Source: Lonepinella sp051851555
GTDB taxonomy: Bacteria > Pseudomonadota > Gammaproteobacteria > Enterobacterales > Pasteurellaceae
Length of the DNA: 64,000 nt
NCBI RefSeq assembly: GCF_051851555.1
Contig: NZ_JBPDVH010000002.1
Span: forward strand, 186,001 to 250,000
Direction: 5' to 3'
In this document: piece after piece, positions 33,807 to 43,282 of the stretch
Layout: each line of letters begins with the position of its first letter
How positions within the stretch are numbered: position 1 is the stretch's first letter
Notes under the pieces: model-generated
Seen by the model: only the letters and a program-made list of their open reading frames with translations
What the model was told of the DNA's origin: nothing
Database searches by the model: none
Made by a program: the position numbers and the translations under genes

Positions 33807-36381
33807 ATCCCAACCGCGCCAACAACAAGGCCTCTAACTGATGTCGCTCGGTTTCATTTAGTGCTTTATTCTGGGCGTTAGTCAGCATAAAAAAGTCCTC
33901 CGCTCTGGCGCCGACGGTGGTGATTTTGGCGTTAATAATATTCAGATGTAGCTCGCTGAAAACTTGGCTGACGGCTGCCAATAAGCCCGCTTTGTCTAAA
34001 GCAAAGAGTTCCATTTCGGTGTGTTCGGCTTTTTTGGTGTCGAGAAAACGAACGTCCGTTTTAACCTGAAAATGCGCCAATTTGGGGTTGCTTGAACTGG
34101 ACAAAATGGGCAGCTTTTCTTGGGTTAAGGCGGTGGTGAGGCTTTTTTCTAAATCACGGCGGCGATCAAAGGGCAATAAGTCGCCGTTTAATTCGGTGAC
34201 AATAAAGGTATCTAACACATAACCGTCTAGGCTGGTGCTGATTTTAGCATTATGAATACTGATTTTTTTCGCCCCAATGGTGGCCACGACTTTGTAAAAT
34301 AAATTAGGTTGATCTTGGCAATACACAAAGACTTCCGTGCCACCGTCGGAAAAACGGTTACTGATTTTGACCAAGGGTTGTTGGGTCATCTTCTCGAGCA
34401 ATTCAAAATGCCAGACCAGTTCTTTTGGCGTATTGCGTAAGAAATAATCATCAGGGCAACGTTGCCATAAGGTTTGGATAGGTTGTTGCTGAGATGGGTT
34501 GAGCATGTTCAACGCCTGATGACGATTTTCATCAATAGTTTTCTGATTATCCAAAAGCTGATCCATACCTTGGGCAAATTGTTTCAAGGTGGATTGATAC
34601 AAAGTGGTGAATAAGGCCAATTTCCAACTGTTCCACAGCGTCTGATTGGTGGCGCAAATATCAGCGACGGTTAAACAAAGCAATAAATCTAAGCGAACTT
34701 TATTTTGCACCTCTTCCGCAAAGGCCATCACCACTTCGGGATCGTAAATATCACGCCGTTGTGCCACCGTTGACATCAATAAATGCTGTTTGACTAACCA
34801 TTCCATGCAGGCCGTTTCTCGGGCGTCAAAGCCATGCTGTTGAGCAAATTTCCGCACGTCCTCCGCCCCAAGTTCCGCATGATCGCCACCTCGCCCTTTG
34901 GCAATATCATGAAATAAGGCACTGATATAAAGCAACGTGCGGTCGGCAATAGTGGGAAACACTTGATGACAAATGGGGTAATCTGATTCACTTTCTGGCT
35001 GTAAAAAACGTTCCAAGGTAAGCAACACTCGCATGGTATGTTCGTCTACGGTGTACACATGAAATAAATCAAATTGCATTAAGCCCTCAATGCCTTGCCA
35101 TTGGGGAAGATAGGCGCTGAAAACGCCATATTGGTGCATGGGGATAATCGCCCGTGCAATGGCGTTGGGCTGTGATAAGACACGTAAAAATTTTTCTCGA
35201 GCAAGCGGCAATTCACTGAGCGGTTGGCGTTGTTGCTTTAAGGCAATATGCAACTGGCGTAGCACAGAGGAATGAATCTCTGCCTGTGGTTGGGCGGTGA
35301 GATGATAGAATAAATCCAATATAGTATCGGGTTCAGTAATAAAGCCATTTTCTTGAATTAAACAAATCAAATTATTTTGCAACAGAAAATGTCGGTCTAA
35401 AAAAATACGTGAATTTTGCACCGCACTTTTATTTAACACAAAACGCCCGACCAAAAAATGCTCTCGATAATGTTTGGTTAACACATCACTTAGCCCTGAA
35501 ATGGTTTGTAAGGCTTGAAAAAAGCGTTTCATCATCTGCTCAACGCCTTGATTGCCGTTGCCTTGATAGCCTAATAATTCGGCAATCTTCACTTGGCGAT
35601 CAAACAATAAGCGGTTGTCATAGCGTTTTAAGATTAAGTGTAAAGCAAAACGCACTTTGAATAAAAATTGCTGATGGTATTGCAATAACCCATATTCTTC
35701 GGGGTACAGCAAGCCCGCTTGTAAAATCTCTTGTAAGGTGATGGCGTGGGAATGACGTAAAGCAATCCAGTAAATCAGGTGCAAATCACGCAAGCCACCG
35801 GGGCTGTATTTGATATCGGGTTCTAGGTTATAGCTCGTATTGTTATAGCGTTGATAACGTTGTTGTTTTTCCTCGACTTTCGCCTTAAAAAACGTTTCTC
35901 TTGGCCAAAAATCGGGTTGGCTCAAGAGTGCGGTTAATTTTTCAAAATTTTCTGCGTTACCGCAAAGATAGCGGCTTTCCAATAAGTTAGTGGCAATGCT
36001 AATATCCGCACGGCCTTGTTCGTCGCACTCACTTAAGGTACGCACACTCGCCCCCACATCAAAGCTACAATCCCATAAGAATTGAATAAAATCCCTGAGC
36101 TTTTGCTCGACTTCTGGGGAATTTGGTTGTTCAGATAAAATTAAAAAGTCCAGATCGGACAAGGGAAACATTTCTTGTCGCCCATAGCCCCCGACCGCAA
36201 TCAAAGTTAAGGGCGCATGATCTAATTGGAACTGTTGCCAAAGCTGACAAAGGAGCTGATCGCAAAATAAAGTGCGGTGTAAAATCAGGGCATTTACGTC
36301 CGTTTGCGCAAAATTGTCTAATTCTTGCTGTTTCAGCAATTCTCGCTGTTGTTTGATGTAGGTTGGGCTGAGTGTTTGCAT
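33805..36381 (-). CDS. glnD: PII uridylyltransferase/uridylyl-removing enzyme GlnD
   Basis: 858 residues. N-terminal nucleotidyltransferase motif GGYGRQEMFPLSDLDFLIL (about 62-80), a PII-uridylyltransferase helical domain, an HD domain with LFHDIAKGRGGDHAELG, and two C-terminal ACT domains (TEVFVYCQDQPNLFYKV and MELFALDKAGLLAAVS). It senses glutamine through the ACT domains and uridylylates or deuridylylates PII. It lies 103 bp after map on the same strand, with a nested palindrome between. Confidence 0.95.
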   Translation of the reverse strand: MQTLSPTYIKQQRELLKQQELDNFAQTDVNALILHRTLFCDQLLCQLWQQFQLDHAPLTLIAVGGYGRQEMFPLSDLDFLILSEQPNSPEVEQKLRDFIQFLWDCSFDVGASVRTLSECDEQGRADISIATNLLESRYLCGNAENFEKLTALLSQPDFWPRETFFKAKVEEKQQRYQRYNNTSYNLEPDIKYSPGGLRDLHLIYWIALRHSHAITLQEILQAGLLYPEEYGLLQYHQQFLFKVRFALHLILKRYDNRLLFDRQVKIAELLGYQGNGNQGVEQMMKRFFQALQTISGLSDVLTKHYREHFLVGRFVLNKSAVQNSRIFLDRHFLLQNNLICLIQENGFITEPDTILDLFYHLTAQPQAEIHSSVLRQLHIALKQQRQPLSELPLAREKFLRVLSQPNAIARAIIPMHQYGVFSAYLPQWQGIEGLMQFDLFHVYTVDEHTMRVLLTLERFLQPESESDYPICHQVFPTIADRTLLYISALFHDIAKGRGGDHAELGAEDVRKFAQQHGFDARETACMEWLVKQHLLMSTVAQRRDIYDPEVVMAFAEEVQNKVRLDLLLCLTVADICATNQTLWNSWKLALFTTLYQSTLKQFAQGMDQLLDNQKTIDENRHQALNMLNPSQQQPIQTLWQRCPDDYFLRNTPKELVWHFELLEKMTQQPLVKISNRFSDGGTEVFVYCQDQPNLFYKVVATIGAKKISIHNAKISTSLDGYVLDTFIVTELNGDLLPFDRRRDLEKSLTTALTQEKLPILSSSSNPKLAHFQVKTDVRFLDTKKAEHTEMELFALDKAGLLAAVSQVFSELHLNIINAKITTVGARAEDFFMLTNAQNKALNETERHQLEALLLARLG

Positions 36382-36414
36382 GATTTTCTAATTAAATTTA
36401 ATTTTTCAGGGATT

Positions 36415-36472
36415 GGGGCGTATTACATACGCTCAAAAAAGATCGAGCAAAAGGGCGTATGCAATACGCCCC
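36415..36472. repeat. Nested palindrome between map and glnD
   Basis: GGGGCGTATTACATACGC (36415-36432) pairs with GGGCGTATGCAATACGCCCC (36453-36472) over 18 bp with one mismatch. Each arm is also nearly palindromic on its own (GCGTAT-tac-ATACGC), so one long hairpin or two short ones can form. A shorter dyad with the same GGGCGTA/TACGCCC arms occurs at 38152-38170, suggesting a small dispersed repeat. Confidence 0.6.
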
Positions 36473-36483
36473 TACGTTAATTT

Positions 36484-37290
36484 CTATTCATTCACCATAA
36501 AACGGCTAATTCGCCCTACTTTCTCTTCTTCTTCACGAATCGTCATCACTTCACAACCATTTTCTGTGACCACAATTTGATGTTCATATTGGGCGGAATG
36601 GCTACGATCTTTGGTTTTGACGGTCCAACCGTCGCCCATTAAGCGCACTTCTTTTTTACCGGCGTTAATCATAGGTTCAATGGTAAACACCATGCCTTTT
36701 TGTAACACAACGCCACCGTCATCGGCATAATAATGCAACACTTGTGGTTCGCTGTGGAACTGGTCGCCAATGCCATGGCCACAGTATTCACGCACCACGC
36801 TAAAGGTTTGTGATTCCGTATATTTTTGCACCGCACGGCCAATTTCTTTTAAACGAATCCCAGGTTTCACGGCTCGCAAACCCACATATAACGCCTCTTG
36901 TGCAGCCTCAACTAATTTTTGGCTACGAATATTGGTGTCGCCCACAATGTACATTTTGGAATTATCGCCATAATAGCCGTCTTTAATCACGGTCACATCG
37001 ATATTTAAAATATCCCCATTTTTCAAAATCTTATCATCACTTGGAATGCCATGACAGACGACTTCGTTAAGGGAAATGCAGGTGGCTTTCGGAAAGCCGT
37101 GATAGTTCAAACAGGCGGGAATCACTTTTTGTTCGTTCACCATATAATCATGACAAATACGATCCAATTCGCCCGTACTCACGCCCGCTTTAATATGCGG
37201 TTCAATCATCACTAACACATCCGCCGCTAATTTGCAGGCGACTCGCAATTTTTCAATTTCTTGTTCTGTTCTTAATGGAATGGACATCAT
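36484..37290 (-). CDS. map: Type I methionine aminopeptidase
   Basis: 268 residues; the two leading ATGs (37290 and 37287) cannot be separated. Metal ligands are visible in GDILNIDVTVIKDGYYGDNSKM (two Asp), HGIGDQFHSEP (His, with Glu in the next segment FTIEPMINAG) and a final Glu in YEHQIVVTE. The start MSIPLRTEQEIEKLRVACKLAADVL is shown here only as a description of an N-terminus lacking a zinc-finger extension. It removes initiator methionine from nascent proteins and is essential in bacteria. It lies upstream of glnD and divergent from erpA. Confidence 0.95.
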   Translation of the reverse strand: MMSIPLRTEQEIEKLRVACKLAADVLVMIEPHIKAGVSTGELDRICHDYMVNEQKVIPACLNYHGFPKATCISLNEVVCHGIPSDDKILKNGDILNIDVTVIKDGYYGDNSKMYIVGDTNIRSQKLVEAAQEALYVGLRAVKPGIRLKEIGRAVQKYTESQTFSVVREYCGHGIGDQFHSEPQVLHYYADDGGVVLQKGMVFTIEPMINAGKKEVRLMGDGWTVKTKDRSHSAQYEHQIVVTENGCEVMTIREEEEKVGRISRFMVNE

Positions 37291-37414
37291 CTTATCTCTT
37301 GATCTAAAAATATTGCCTATATAATAGCACTAAACCCGATTGAAATAAAAATATCCTTGAATGAATTAGTCGGTTATTAGATAATGGCAGAAATTTTTAT
37401 TGTGGGAAAATGTG

Positions 37415-37756
37415 ATGTCAGAGATTTCAGTACCAATTAATTTTACCGATGCGGCCGCTAACAAGGTGAAAGCATTGATTACCGATGAAGAAAATTTAGC
37501 CCTTAAATTACGTGTTTATATTACCGGTGGCGGTTGTAGTGGGTTCCAATATGGCTTCACCTTTGATGAAAAAGTCAATGATGGCGATTTGACCGTGGAA
37601 AATTCAGGCGTGCAACTGGTGGTGGATCCCATGAGTTTGCAATATTTAATTGGCGGTACCATTGATTATGTTGAGGGCTTAGAAGGCTCCCGTTTTGTGG
37701 TGCAAAATCCGAATGCCTCTAGCACTTGTGGTTGTGGCTCGTCGTTTAGTATCTAA
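37415..37756 (+). CDS. erpA: Iron-sulfur cluster insertion protein ErpA
   Basis: 113 residues from the ATG at 37415, which aligns with the E. coli start. A TTG at 37400 is not supported. The A-type carrier cysteines are in GGGCSGFQYGF and the C-terminal CGCGSSFSI, giving the usual three ligands. It passes Fe-S clusters to apo-enzymes, including IspG and IspH of isoprenoid synthesis. It is followed after 15 bases by yacL. Confidence 0.96.
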   Translation: MSEISVPINFTDAAANKVKALITDEENLALKLRVYITGGGCSGFQYGFTFDEKVNDGDLTVENSGVQLVVDPMSLQYLIGGTIDYVEGLEGSRFVVQNPNASSTCGCGSSFSI

Positions 37757-37771
37757 TTTTCTTTTCAATTC

Positions 37772-38137
37772 ATGGATTTCCAATTTACCCTGTTACAAGG
37801 TCAGGTCATGGCAAAATGTTCAATGGAGCATTTTGCTGTTGCCAACTGGTTTAATACGGAAGTCCCCTCAAATTCTCAATTAATTTCCACCGCACTTGCA
37901 CAATTACAGATAGCCAAATCTTTCACGCCAGAGCAAGAAAGCCAGCTGTTTGGTAAAGAATATAGCCTGTTTATTAATGCGGATGAAGTAATGATTCGAG
38001 CCAATAATTTAGCCATTCATCAAGATACAACGGAATTAGAACCGGATTTTCATTATTACGATGAAGAAAGTATCGCCTTTCTCGGTTTGGAAGATTTTGA
38101 GCGGTTTTTGCGATCTTATTTGGAATTTGTCGGCTAA
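37772..38137 (+). CDS. yacL: YacL/UPF0231 family protein
   Basis: 121 residues, acidic and soluble. MDFQFTLLQGQVMAKCSMEH and WFNTEVPSN are the UPF0231 hallmarks, with a C-terminal aromatic/acidic tail (DFERFLRSYLEFVG). No function is known. It follows erpA as in Haemophilus influenzae and is probably co-transcribed. A GGGCGTA/TACGCCC dyad lies 15 bases after the stop. Confidence 0.88.
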   Translation: MDFQFTLLQGQVMAKCSMEHFAVANWFNTEVPSNSQLISTALAQLQIAKSFTPEQESQLFGKEYSLFINADEVMIRANNLAIHQDTTELEPDFHYYDEESIAFLGLEDFERFLRSYLEFVG

Positions 38138-38151
38138 CTTAACCGAGATCA

Positions 38152-38170
38152 GGGCGTATAGCCTACGCCC
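38152..38170. repeat. Short GGGCGTA/TACGCCC dyad
   Basis: GGGCGTA (38152-38158) pairs with TACGCCC (38164-38170) around a 5-base loop, between the convergent ends of yacL and the metallo-beta-lactamase gene. The arms match those of the palindrome at 36415-36472. No T-run follows closely, so it may be a repeat more than a terminator. Confidence 0.5.
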
Positions 38171-38183
38171 ATATTTCAAAACG

Positions 38184-38813
38184 TTATTTCACAAAAGGAT
38201 TATTTAATTTCTCTTGACCAATCGTGGTGTGTGGGCCATGACCGGGTAGCACCACCATATCATCAGGCAATTTAAACATTTTTTGTTTAATGGTATCGAT
38301 TAATTGAGCATGGTTGCCACCCAATAAATCGGTTCGCCCAATGCCTTGTTTAAACAACACATCTCCCGTAAACGCAATGCCCTCTTGATGTTCAATAAAA
38401 CCAATATGACCGGGGGCATGACCAGGTAAATGCAGAATTTCAAAGCTAAAACCCGCAATATTTAAGATTTCACCCTCGGTATCTAACCAACGATCAGGTA
38501 CAAAAGCCGAAATTTCAAACAGACCAAATTGACGAGATTGTTGCGGTAAGCTGTCAAATAAGATCTTATCCAAAGAATGAGAACCTAAAATGTCGACTTG
38601 AAAATGCTGTTTTAATTTTTCCGCTGCGCCCACATGATCTAAATGGCCATGGGTCAACAAAATAGCTTGTAAATCAAGGCCATGTTGTTCAATCCGCTTA
38701 ATTAATTTCAGGGTGTCGCCACCGGGATCGATAATCGCTGCTTTTTTTTCGTCATTCCAAATCAGTGAACAGTTTTGCTGAAATGGCGTAACGGGAATGA
38801 TGTCAATATTCAT
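38184..38813 (-). CDS. ycbL: Metallo-beta-lactamase fold hydrolase (YcbL/glyoxalase II-like)
   Basis: 209 residues. The zinc motif THGHLDHVGAAEKL (HxHxDH), the LPGHAPGHIGF histidine, FTGDVLF aspartate and the C-terminal LPGHGPHTTIG histidine are all present. It belongs to the YcbL group of glyoxalase II-like enzymes, which hydrolyse S-D-lactoylglutathione or similar thioesters; the exact substrate is not proven. AGGGA precedes the ATG. It follows ycbK after a hairpin terminator. Confidence 0.88.
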   Translation of the reverse strand: MNIDIIPVTPFQQNCSLIWNDEKKAAIIDPGGDTLKLIKRIEQHGLDLQAILLTHGHLDHVGAAEKLKQHFQVDILGSHSLDKILFDSLPQQSRQFGLFEISAFVPDRWLDTEGEILNIAGFSFEILHLPGHAPGHIGFIEHQEGIAFTGDVLFKQGIGRTDLLGGNHAQLIDTIKQKMFKLPDDMVVLPGHGPHTTIGQEKLNNPFVK

Positions 38814-38847
38814 GTTTTTCCCTCACATAAACCAGTATAAAACAACA

Positions 38848-38866
38848 AAACCGCAAAAGTGCGGTC
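38848..38866 (-). terminator. Inverted uptake-signal hairpin after ycbK
   Basis: On the minus strand ACCGCA-cttt-TGCGGT is followed by TTTGTTGTTTTA. It lies 22 bases after the ycbK stop and should limit read-through into ycbL. Confidence 0.55.
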
Positions 38867-38887
38867 TTGTTTCTCGGTATTTTTATC

Positions 38888-39451
38888 TCATGAACCACGC
38901 CAAGTACGTACTGGCCCAGTGTCTACGTGTACAAAGTTACTTCTTGGATAATAACCCACACCACCATTATGCAGATGTTCGGCGGCGGATTTCACTTTCG
39001 CTAATGGTACACCCTCAATACGGAAGTCCACGGCTTGGCCTTTAATGTGATAACTATTTGAGGCCACACCACGAGAACGACGGTGCATACGATTATTGGT
39101 CGCTTGGGTGCGATAACCGGAAATCACTAAGATTTCGGTATTGCGTAAGCCTAAACCAGATTGAATATTATACAATTTGGTAAATAAATTCGGATCCATG
39201 GCCCGTGAACGATTCACATGCCAGTCACGCATAAACCAATTTAATTTCTGCATAGTGGCGCTAGAAAAGCCTTTCCCTGCGGAAAATTCAGAGCTAAATG
39301 TTTCTCCTGTGTTAATACTTCTTAAACGCAAAATTCGTGGTTTTGGAGTGGAAACAACCGCTAACACGGAGTTAGGCGCTAATGTTGCTGCTCCCAGCAC
39401 AATACCTCCTAAAGATAACCACTTGCGGCGACTATGGTTAATTTCTGTCAT
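38888..39451 (-). CDS. ycbK: YcbK family murein-associated protein (DUF882, Peptidase M15-like), Tat-exported
   Basis: 187 residues. The N-terminus HSRRKWLSLGGIVLGAATLAP is a twin-arginine signal (SRRKWL) ending near VLAVV, so it is folded before export. The DUF882/M15 domain carries ISGYRTQATN, RSRGVASNSYHIKGQAVDF (His and Asp ligands) and GGVGYYPRSNFVHVDTG (final His), matching a zinc carboxypeptidase fold. It lies just downstream of ldtD, as in many gammaproteobacteria, which suggests a peptidoglycan role. Activity is not established. Confidence 0.88.
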   Translation of the reverse strand: MTEINHSRRKWLSLGGIVLGAATLAPNSVLAVVSTPKPRILRLRSINTGETFSSEFSAGKGFSSATMQKLNWFMRDWHVNRSRAMDPNLFTKLYNIQSGLGLRNTEILVISGYRTQATNNRMHRRSRGVASNSYHIKGQAVDFRIEGVPLAKVKSAAEHLHNGGVGYYPRSNFVHVDTGPVRTWRGS

Positions 39452-39549
39452 TTTTTCTTCTCTATATTGGTGAATATCATTCTTACTTAGAACAACGATA
39501 TTCGATTTAGTTCAAATTATTATCCGATAATTTTATATTATCTTCACCA

Positions 39550-41022
39550 TTAAAGATATTTTTGTACCGTTGTCCAATTAATATAGCTTGGTGCGCTGAG
39601 CTTACCATCGTAACCATAAATATCTGGTGCGGTTTGTACTTTGCCATTTTCAACCCAAGTCGTGACATAATATAAATACACAGGGTTACTGGATTGAATT
39701 GGTACCGACGTGGTTTTCTTGCTAGTTAAAACACGTTGTTTTTTATCCATTGTCCAACCCGCCTCTTTTAATAGGATGCTGGCTAACTCATCGGATTTAG
39801 ATACACGAACACAACCAGAACTCAAGGCACGATCGGTTTTACTAAAGAGGCTATGGTTTGGTGTATCGTGCAAATAAATCGCATCGGAACTTGGCATATT
39901 AAATTTAAAACGGCCTAATGCGCTGTTATCCCCTGCTTTTTGGCGAATACGGTAAGGAATACCTTTTTTATTCACATATTGTGACCAATTCACATTATAC
40001 GCACTCACTTTATTACCACTGCCATCAAAGATTTCTAAACTGGCACGATCTGCGTAACCTGGATCACGAGCGAGTTTTGGCACTAAATCTTTGCTCAAAA
40101 TCGTACTCGGCACACTCCAAGGCGGGTTAACCACCACGTTGCTGAGTTTACTGTACATGACAGGCGTTTTACGTGCGGGTTTACCCACGATAACACGGGA
40201 GTTTAGCACAAGATTACCATCACGGTAGTAATTCAACTGGTAGCTTGGAATGTTCACAAAAATCCCATTATCAAAACTTGGAATAATCCGTAAACGTTGG
40301 GCATTTAAAGCTAATTTATACAATTCTGCATTGGATTTCACTTTACCCGTTGCCAAGTTACTCGCAATACGTTGCAAGGTTTCCTGATAAAGATGATTCT
40401 TAGAGGCAATTTGATTCACAAATTCAGAATGTTGATTATTTTGCACCGCACTTAACCATTTATCAATAGATTCATCCGTCGGTTTATCTGATTTGTAGCT
40501 ATTTTGCGAATACAACCAACTTTGAGCGGAATTCGGCACTTTTTGTGTATAGTGCATATAACCTAAGAACGCATCCGTGACTAACATATCATGCTTAATG
40601 TCATCCACAGGGGTCGCACTGATCGATTCTAATTCAGTAGCGGCAGAACGTGAAATACCACTTGCCACAAAAGCCGCATATTCATGTAAGAATTTCTTTT
40701 TCGCTGCATCATCTTGCCAAATTGGGGCAAAATCTCTTGCCGCATAAATTTTGGCTAATGTTGGCAGAAATTGCACCGGTTGATTCGCAAGTAATTGCAT
40801 GGCTTGCGCCTCAGCTTGTTGCTGTTTTTCTAAGGCAATACGGGCTTGTTCCGCTGCTTTTGCCTCCGCAATTTGTTGATTCGCTTGCTCCACATTAATG
40901 CTTTCTTTCGGATCGACGTTGGCGCTTGCATTAAAGTAATCTGACACCGTACAGCTAGTACATAACCCAGAAATTAAAATCACTAATGGGGCAAATCTAA
41001 ATGGTTTTGCTGTTGTTTTCAT
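39550..41022 (-). CDS. ldtD: L,D-transpeptidase LdtD (YcbB)
   Basis: 490 residues, about 120 shorter than E. coli YcbB. A hydrophobic signal (about 8-24) ends near a Cys-rich LCTSC that is only a weak lipobox. After a Glu/Ala/Gln-rich coiled-coil-like stretch (about 42-78) come an amidase-like scaffold domain and the YkuD catalytic domain, with YLHDTPN and the catalytic SSGCVRVSKSDELA. It forms meso-DAP to meso-DAP crosslinks in the periplasm. AAGGAT precedes the start. Confidence 0.9.
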   Translation of the reverse strand: MKTTAKPFRFAPLVILISGLCTSCTVSDYFNASANVDPKESINVEQANQQIAEAKAAEQARIALEKQQQAEAQAMQLLANQPVQFLPTLAKIYAARDFAPIWQDDAAKKKFLHEYAAFVASGISRSAATELESISATPVDDIKHDMLVTDAFLGYMHYTQKVPNSAQSWLYSQNSYKSDKPTDESIDKWLSAVQNNQHSEFVNQIASKNHLYQETLQRIASNLATGKVKSNAELYKLALNAQRLRIIPSFDNGIFVNIPSYQLNYYRDGNLVLNSRVIVGKPARKTPVMYSKLSNVVVNPPWSVPSTILSKDLVPKLARDPGYADRASLEIFDGSGNKVSAYNVNWSQYVNKKGIPYRIRQKAGDNSALGRFKFNMPSSDAIYLHDTPNHSLFSKTDRALSSGCVRVSKSDELASILLKEAGWTMDKKQRVLTSKKTTSVPIQSSNPVYLYYVTTWVENGKVQTAPDIYGYDGKLSAPSYINWTTVQKYL

Positions 41023-41050
41023 TAAACATCCTTAAATGACATTAAAACAC

Positions 41051-41100
41051 ACCGCACTTTTTGCGTATACACCCTAATCTTTGCTAAAGTGCGGTAAAAA
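41051..41100 (-). terminator. Paired uptake signals after prc
   Basis: ACCGCACTTT (41051-41060) and AAAGTGCGGT (41086-41095) are perfect inverted uptake signals with a 25-base loop, immediately after the prc stop and before ldtD. Stem of 10 bp; on the minus strand the second arm is followed by GTGTTTTAAT. Confidence 0.6.
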
Positions 41101-41101
41101 A

Positions 41102-43183
41102 TTATTGATTTTGACTGACAGCTTTCGTGTCTGAAGAAACACTGTCTGCTGATTTTTTCATGCTTGAATACGCATGCTCTCCCTGAAACTTCACGAAATC
41201 GACTGCCATTTTTTCCGTCTCTTTTAAGAAGAAATCTGGCGCCTCATAGTCTTTGGCTAAATCATCCAGATTTTTTAAGGCTTTTTTACCTTCTCTAGCA
41301 AAGCGTTCATTCAAGGCTTTTAAACGTCTTGCATCATCTTTATCATGTTCCGCTTTACGCACTTGATAATTCAACGACAAAAACTTACGCTCACGACGTT
41401 CATCACGAATTTTTAGATCTTCTTTTAACGCCACAAATTCTGGATCTTTGGCGATACGTTGTACATGTTTTTCATTTAATACATCCACTGCCTGACGAGC
41501 TTTATCTACTTCAGAATAGGTTGCCGCAGGAATTTTATCCCAAGGCAACGCATTATCTTCTTTTTCTTCACCGCTTTCTTTCGCATCAATAATTTCAGGG
41601 TACTTGATATCTGCGGCCACCCCTTTTAACTGAGTACTGCCACCATCAATACGATAAAATTTCTGAATGGTATATTGAATAAAACCTAACGGTTCTTGAC
41701 TCAAATCATACACAAAATTTAACGAACGACTTTGTTGTACGGTACCTTTACCAAAGGTATTTTGCCCCACAATAATGCCACGGTTATAATCTTGCATAGC
41801 CGCAGAGAAAATCTCAGAGGCCGAGGCACTATAACGGTTAATCATCACCAATAGTGGGCCAGAATACACTTGTGTATTATCTGGGTCTTCATGCACTCGA
41901 ATACGATTATAGGCATCTCGAACTTGTACTACTGGGCCGTCAGAAATAAACAAACCGCTCAATTCAACCGCCTCAGTTAACGCACCGCCACCATTTTCAC
42001 GTAAATCAATAATCAGTGAGGTGGCTTTTTTCTTTTTCATGTCCGCTAATAATTTACGTACATCCGCAGTTAACCCAATGTAAAAGGTCGGAATTTTAAT
42101 CACTGCAACATTTTCACCATTGACCTTTTCAACGGTTAATTTGGCCGCACTGTCCTCAATCCGCACTTTATCTCGGATTAAGGTAATAATTTTATTTTTA
42201 CCGCCTTTTTCTGGTTCGATTTCTAAGCGAACTTGACTACCTTTTTTACCTTTGATTTTATCGACGACATCTTCTAAACGCCAGCCGACCACATCTTCAA
42301 TTTCGCCTTTGGCTTGACCGACACCGACAATTTTATCACCGGCTTTCAGTTTTTTGCTACGAGCTGCCGGCGCACCAGGCACCAGAGACTGAATAATCGT
42401 CATATCATCTTCTTGACGTAAGGTTGCACCAATACCTTCCAACGATAAATTCATGCTTTCATTAAAGTTTTTCGCTGCACGAGGTGACAAGTAACTGGTA
42501 TGCGGATCGATTTCACGAGCAAACGCATTTAAATAAAGCTGCGTAATATCATCGGCTTTGGTTTGGGTTAAACGACGAATGGCTAGATTATAACGTTTGG
42601 TCAGGGTCTTTTTAATCTCTGGCCATTTTTTGTCTTTTAATTTCAGCTCAATAACGTCATTTTTAACCCGTTGTTCCCACAATTTATTCGCCTCTTCTGC
42701 ACTTTTGGCAAAAGGCGCTTTCTTACGATCAATTTCAATTTGATCATTGCTGGTTAAATTCGGCTCATTATCCAATAAAGAAAGTGCATAAACATAACGT
42801 TCATAACGACGTTGTGTCATCAAGTCATACATTGCAAAGGCAATATCCAACTTACCCTCGTTTAGCTCATCATCTAATTGTGTTGCGTATTTTGTACGTA
42901 AATCATCAATATCCGATTGAATAAACAAGTTATGGCTATAATCTAATAAGTCCACATAACGATCGAAAATCTTGCTAGAAAACGCATCATCTAATTGAAA
43001 CTTGCGATAATGTGATTGGGTTAAACGGGTTGTCACACGTTTCGTCGCCAAGGTATTTTCTTCGCTCGCTTGTGGTAGTTTAATATCACTCGCTTTCAAT
43101 GTCGGCGCTACCGCATTGATGGCGCCCGAGAAAAACAGGGTTGCCAATAAAACTGAAATATATTGTGTTTTCATCAACTTCAT
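41102..43183 (-). CDS. prc: Carboxy-terminal (tail-specific) protease Prc
   Basis: 693 residues. Signal peptide (about 1-24), N-terminal helical DUF3340 domain, PDZ domain with the substrate loop (SLEGIGATLRQEDD, then LVPGAPAARSKKLKAGDKIVGVGQ shown in part), S41 protease core and DUF3340 C-terminus. The Ser/Lys dyad is visible in YSASASEIFSAAM and NTFGKGTVQ, 25 residues apart. It trims FtsI and degrades MepS and SsrA-type substrates in the periplasm. It lies 99 bp after proQ, the usual gammaproteobacterial neighbour. Confidence 0.95.
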   Translation of the reverse strand: MKLMKTQYISVLLATLFFSGAINAVAPTLKASDIKLPQASEENTLATKRVTTRLTQSHYRKFQLDDAFSSKIFDRYVDLLDYSHNLFIQSDIDDLRTKYATQLDDELNEGKLDIAFAMYDLMTQRRYERYVYALSLLDNEPNLTSNDQIEIDRKKAPFAKSAEEANKLWEQRVKNDVIELKLKDKKWPEIKKTLTKRYNLAIRRLTQTKADDITQLYLNAFAREIDPHTSYLSPRAAKNFNESMNLSLEGIGATLRQEDDMTIIQSLVPGAPAARSKKLKAGDKIVGVGQAKGEIEDVVGWRLEDVVDKIKGKKGSQVRLEIEPEKGGKNKIITLIRDKVRIEDSAAKLTVEKVNGENVAVIKIPTFYIGLTADVRKLLADMKKKKATSLIIDLRENGGGALTEAVELSGLFISDGPVVQVRDAYNRIRVHEDPDNTQVYSGPLLVMINRYSASASEIFSAAMQDYNRGIIVGQNTFGKGTVQQSRSLNFVYDLSQEPLGFIQYTIQKFYRIDGGSTQLKGVAADIKYPEIIDAKESGEEKEDNALPWDKIPAATYSEVDKARQAVDVLNEKHVQRIAKDPEFVALKEDLKIRDERRERKFLSLNYQVRKAEHDKDDARRLKALNERFAREGKKALKNLDDLAKDYEAPDFFLKETEKMAVDFVKFQGEHAYSSMKKSADSVSSDTKAVSQNQ

Positions 43184-43282
43184 TTTGACTTTCCTAATAA
43201 AAGAAAAACATCTGCTAGGTCGCCTATAAGATGTTCAAATGCCGTCATGCCTCTGGATTGAGGTGACGGCATGAAAAGCATA

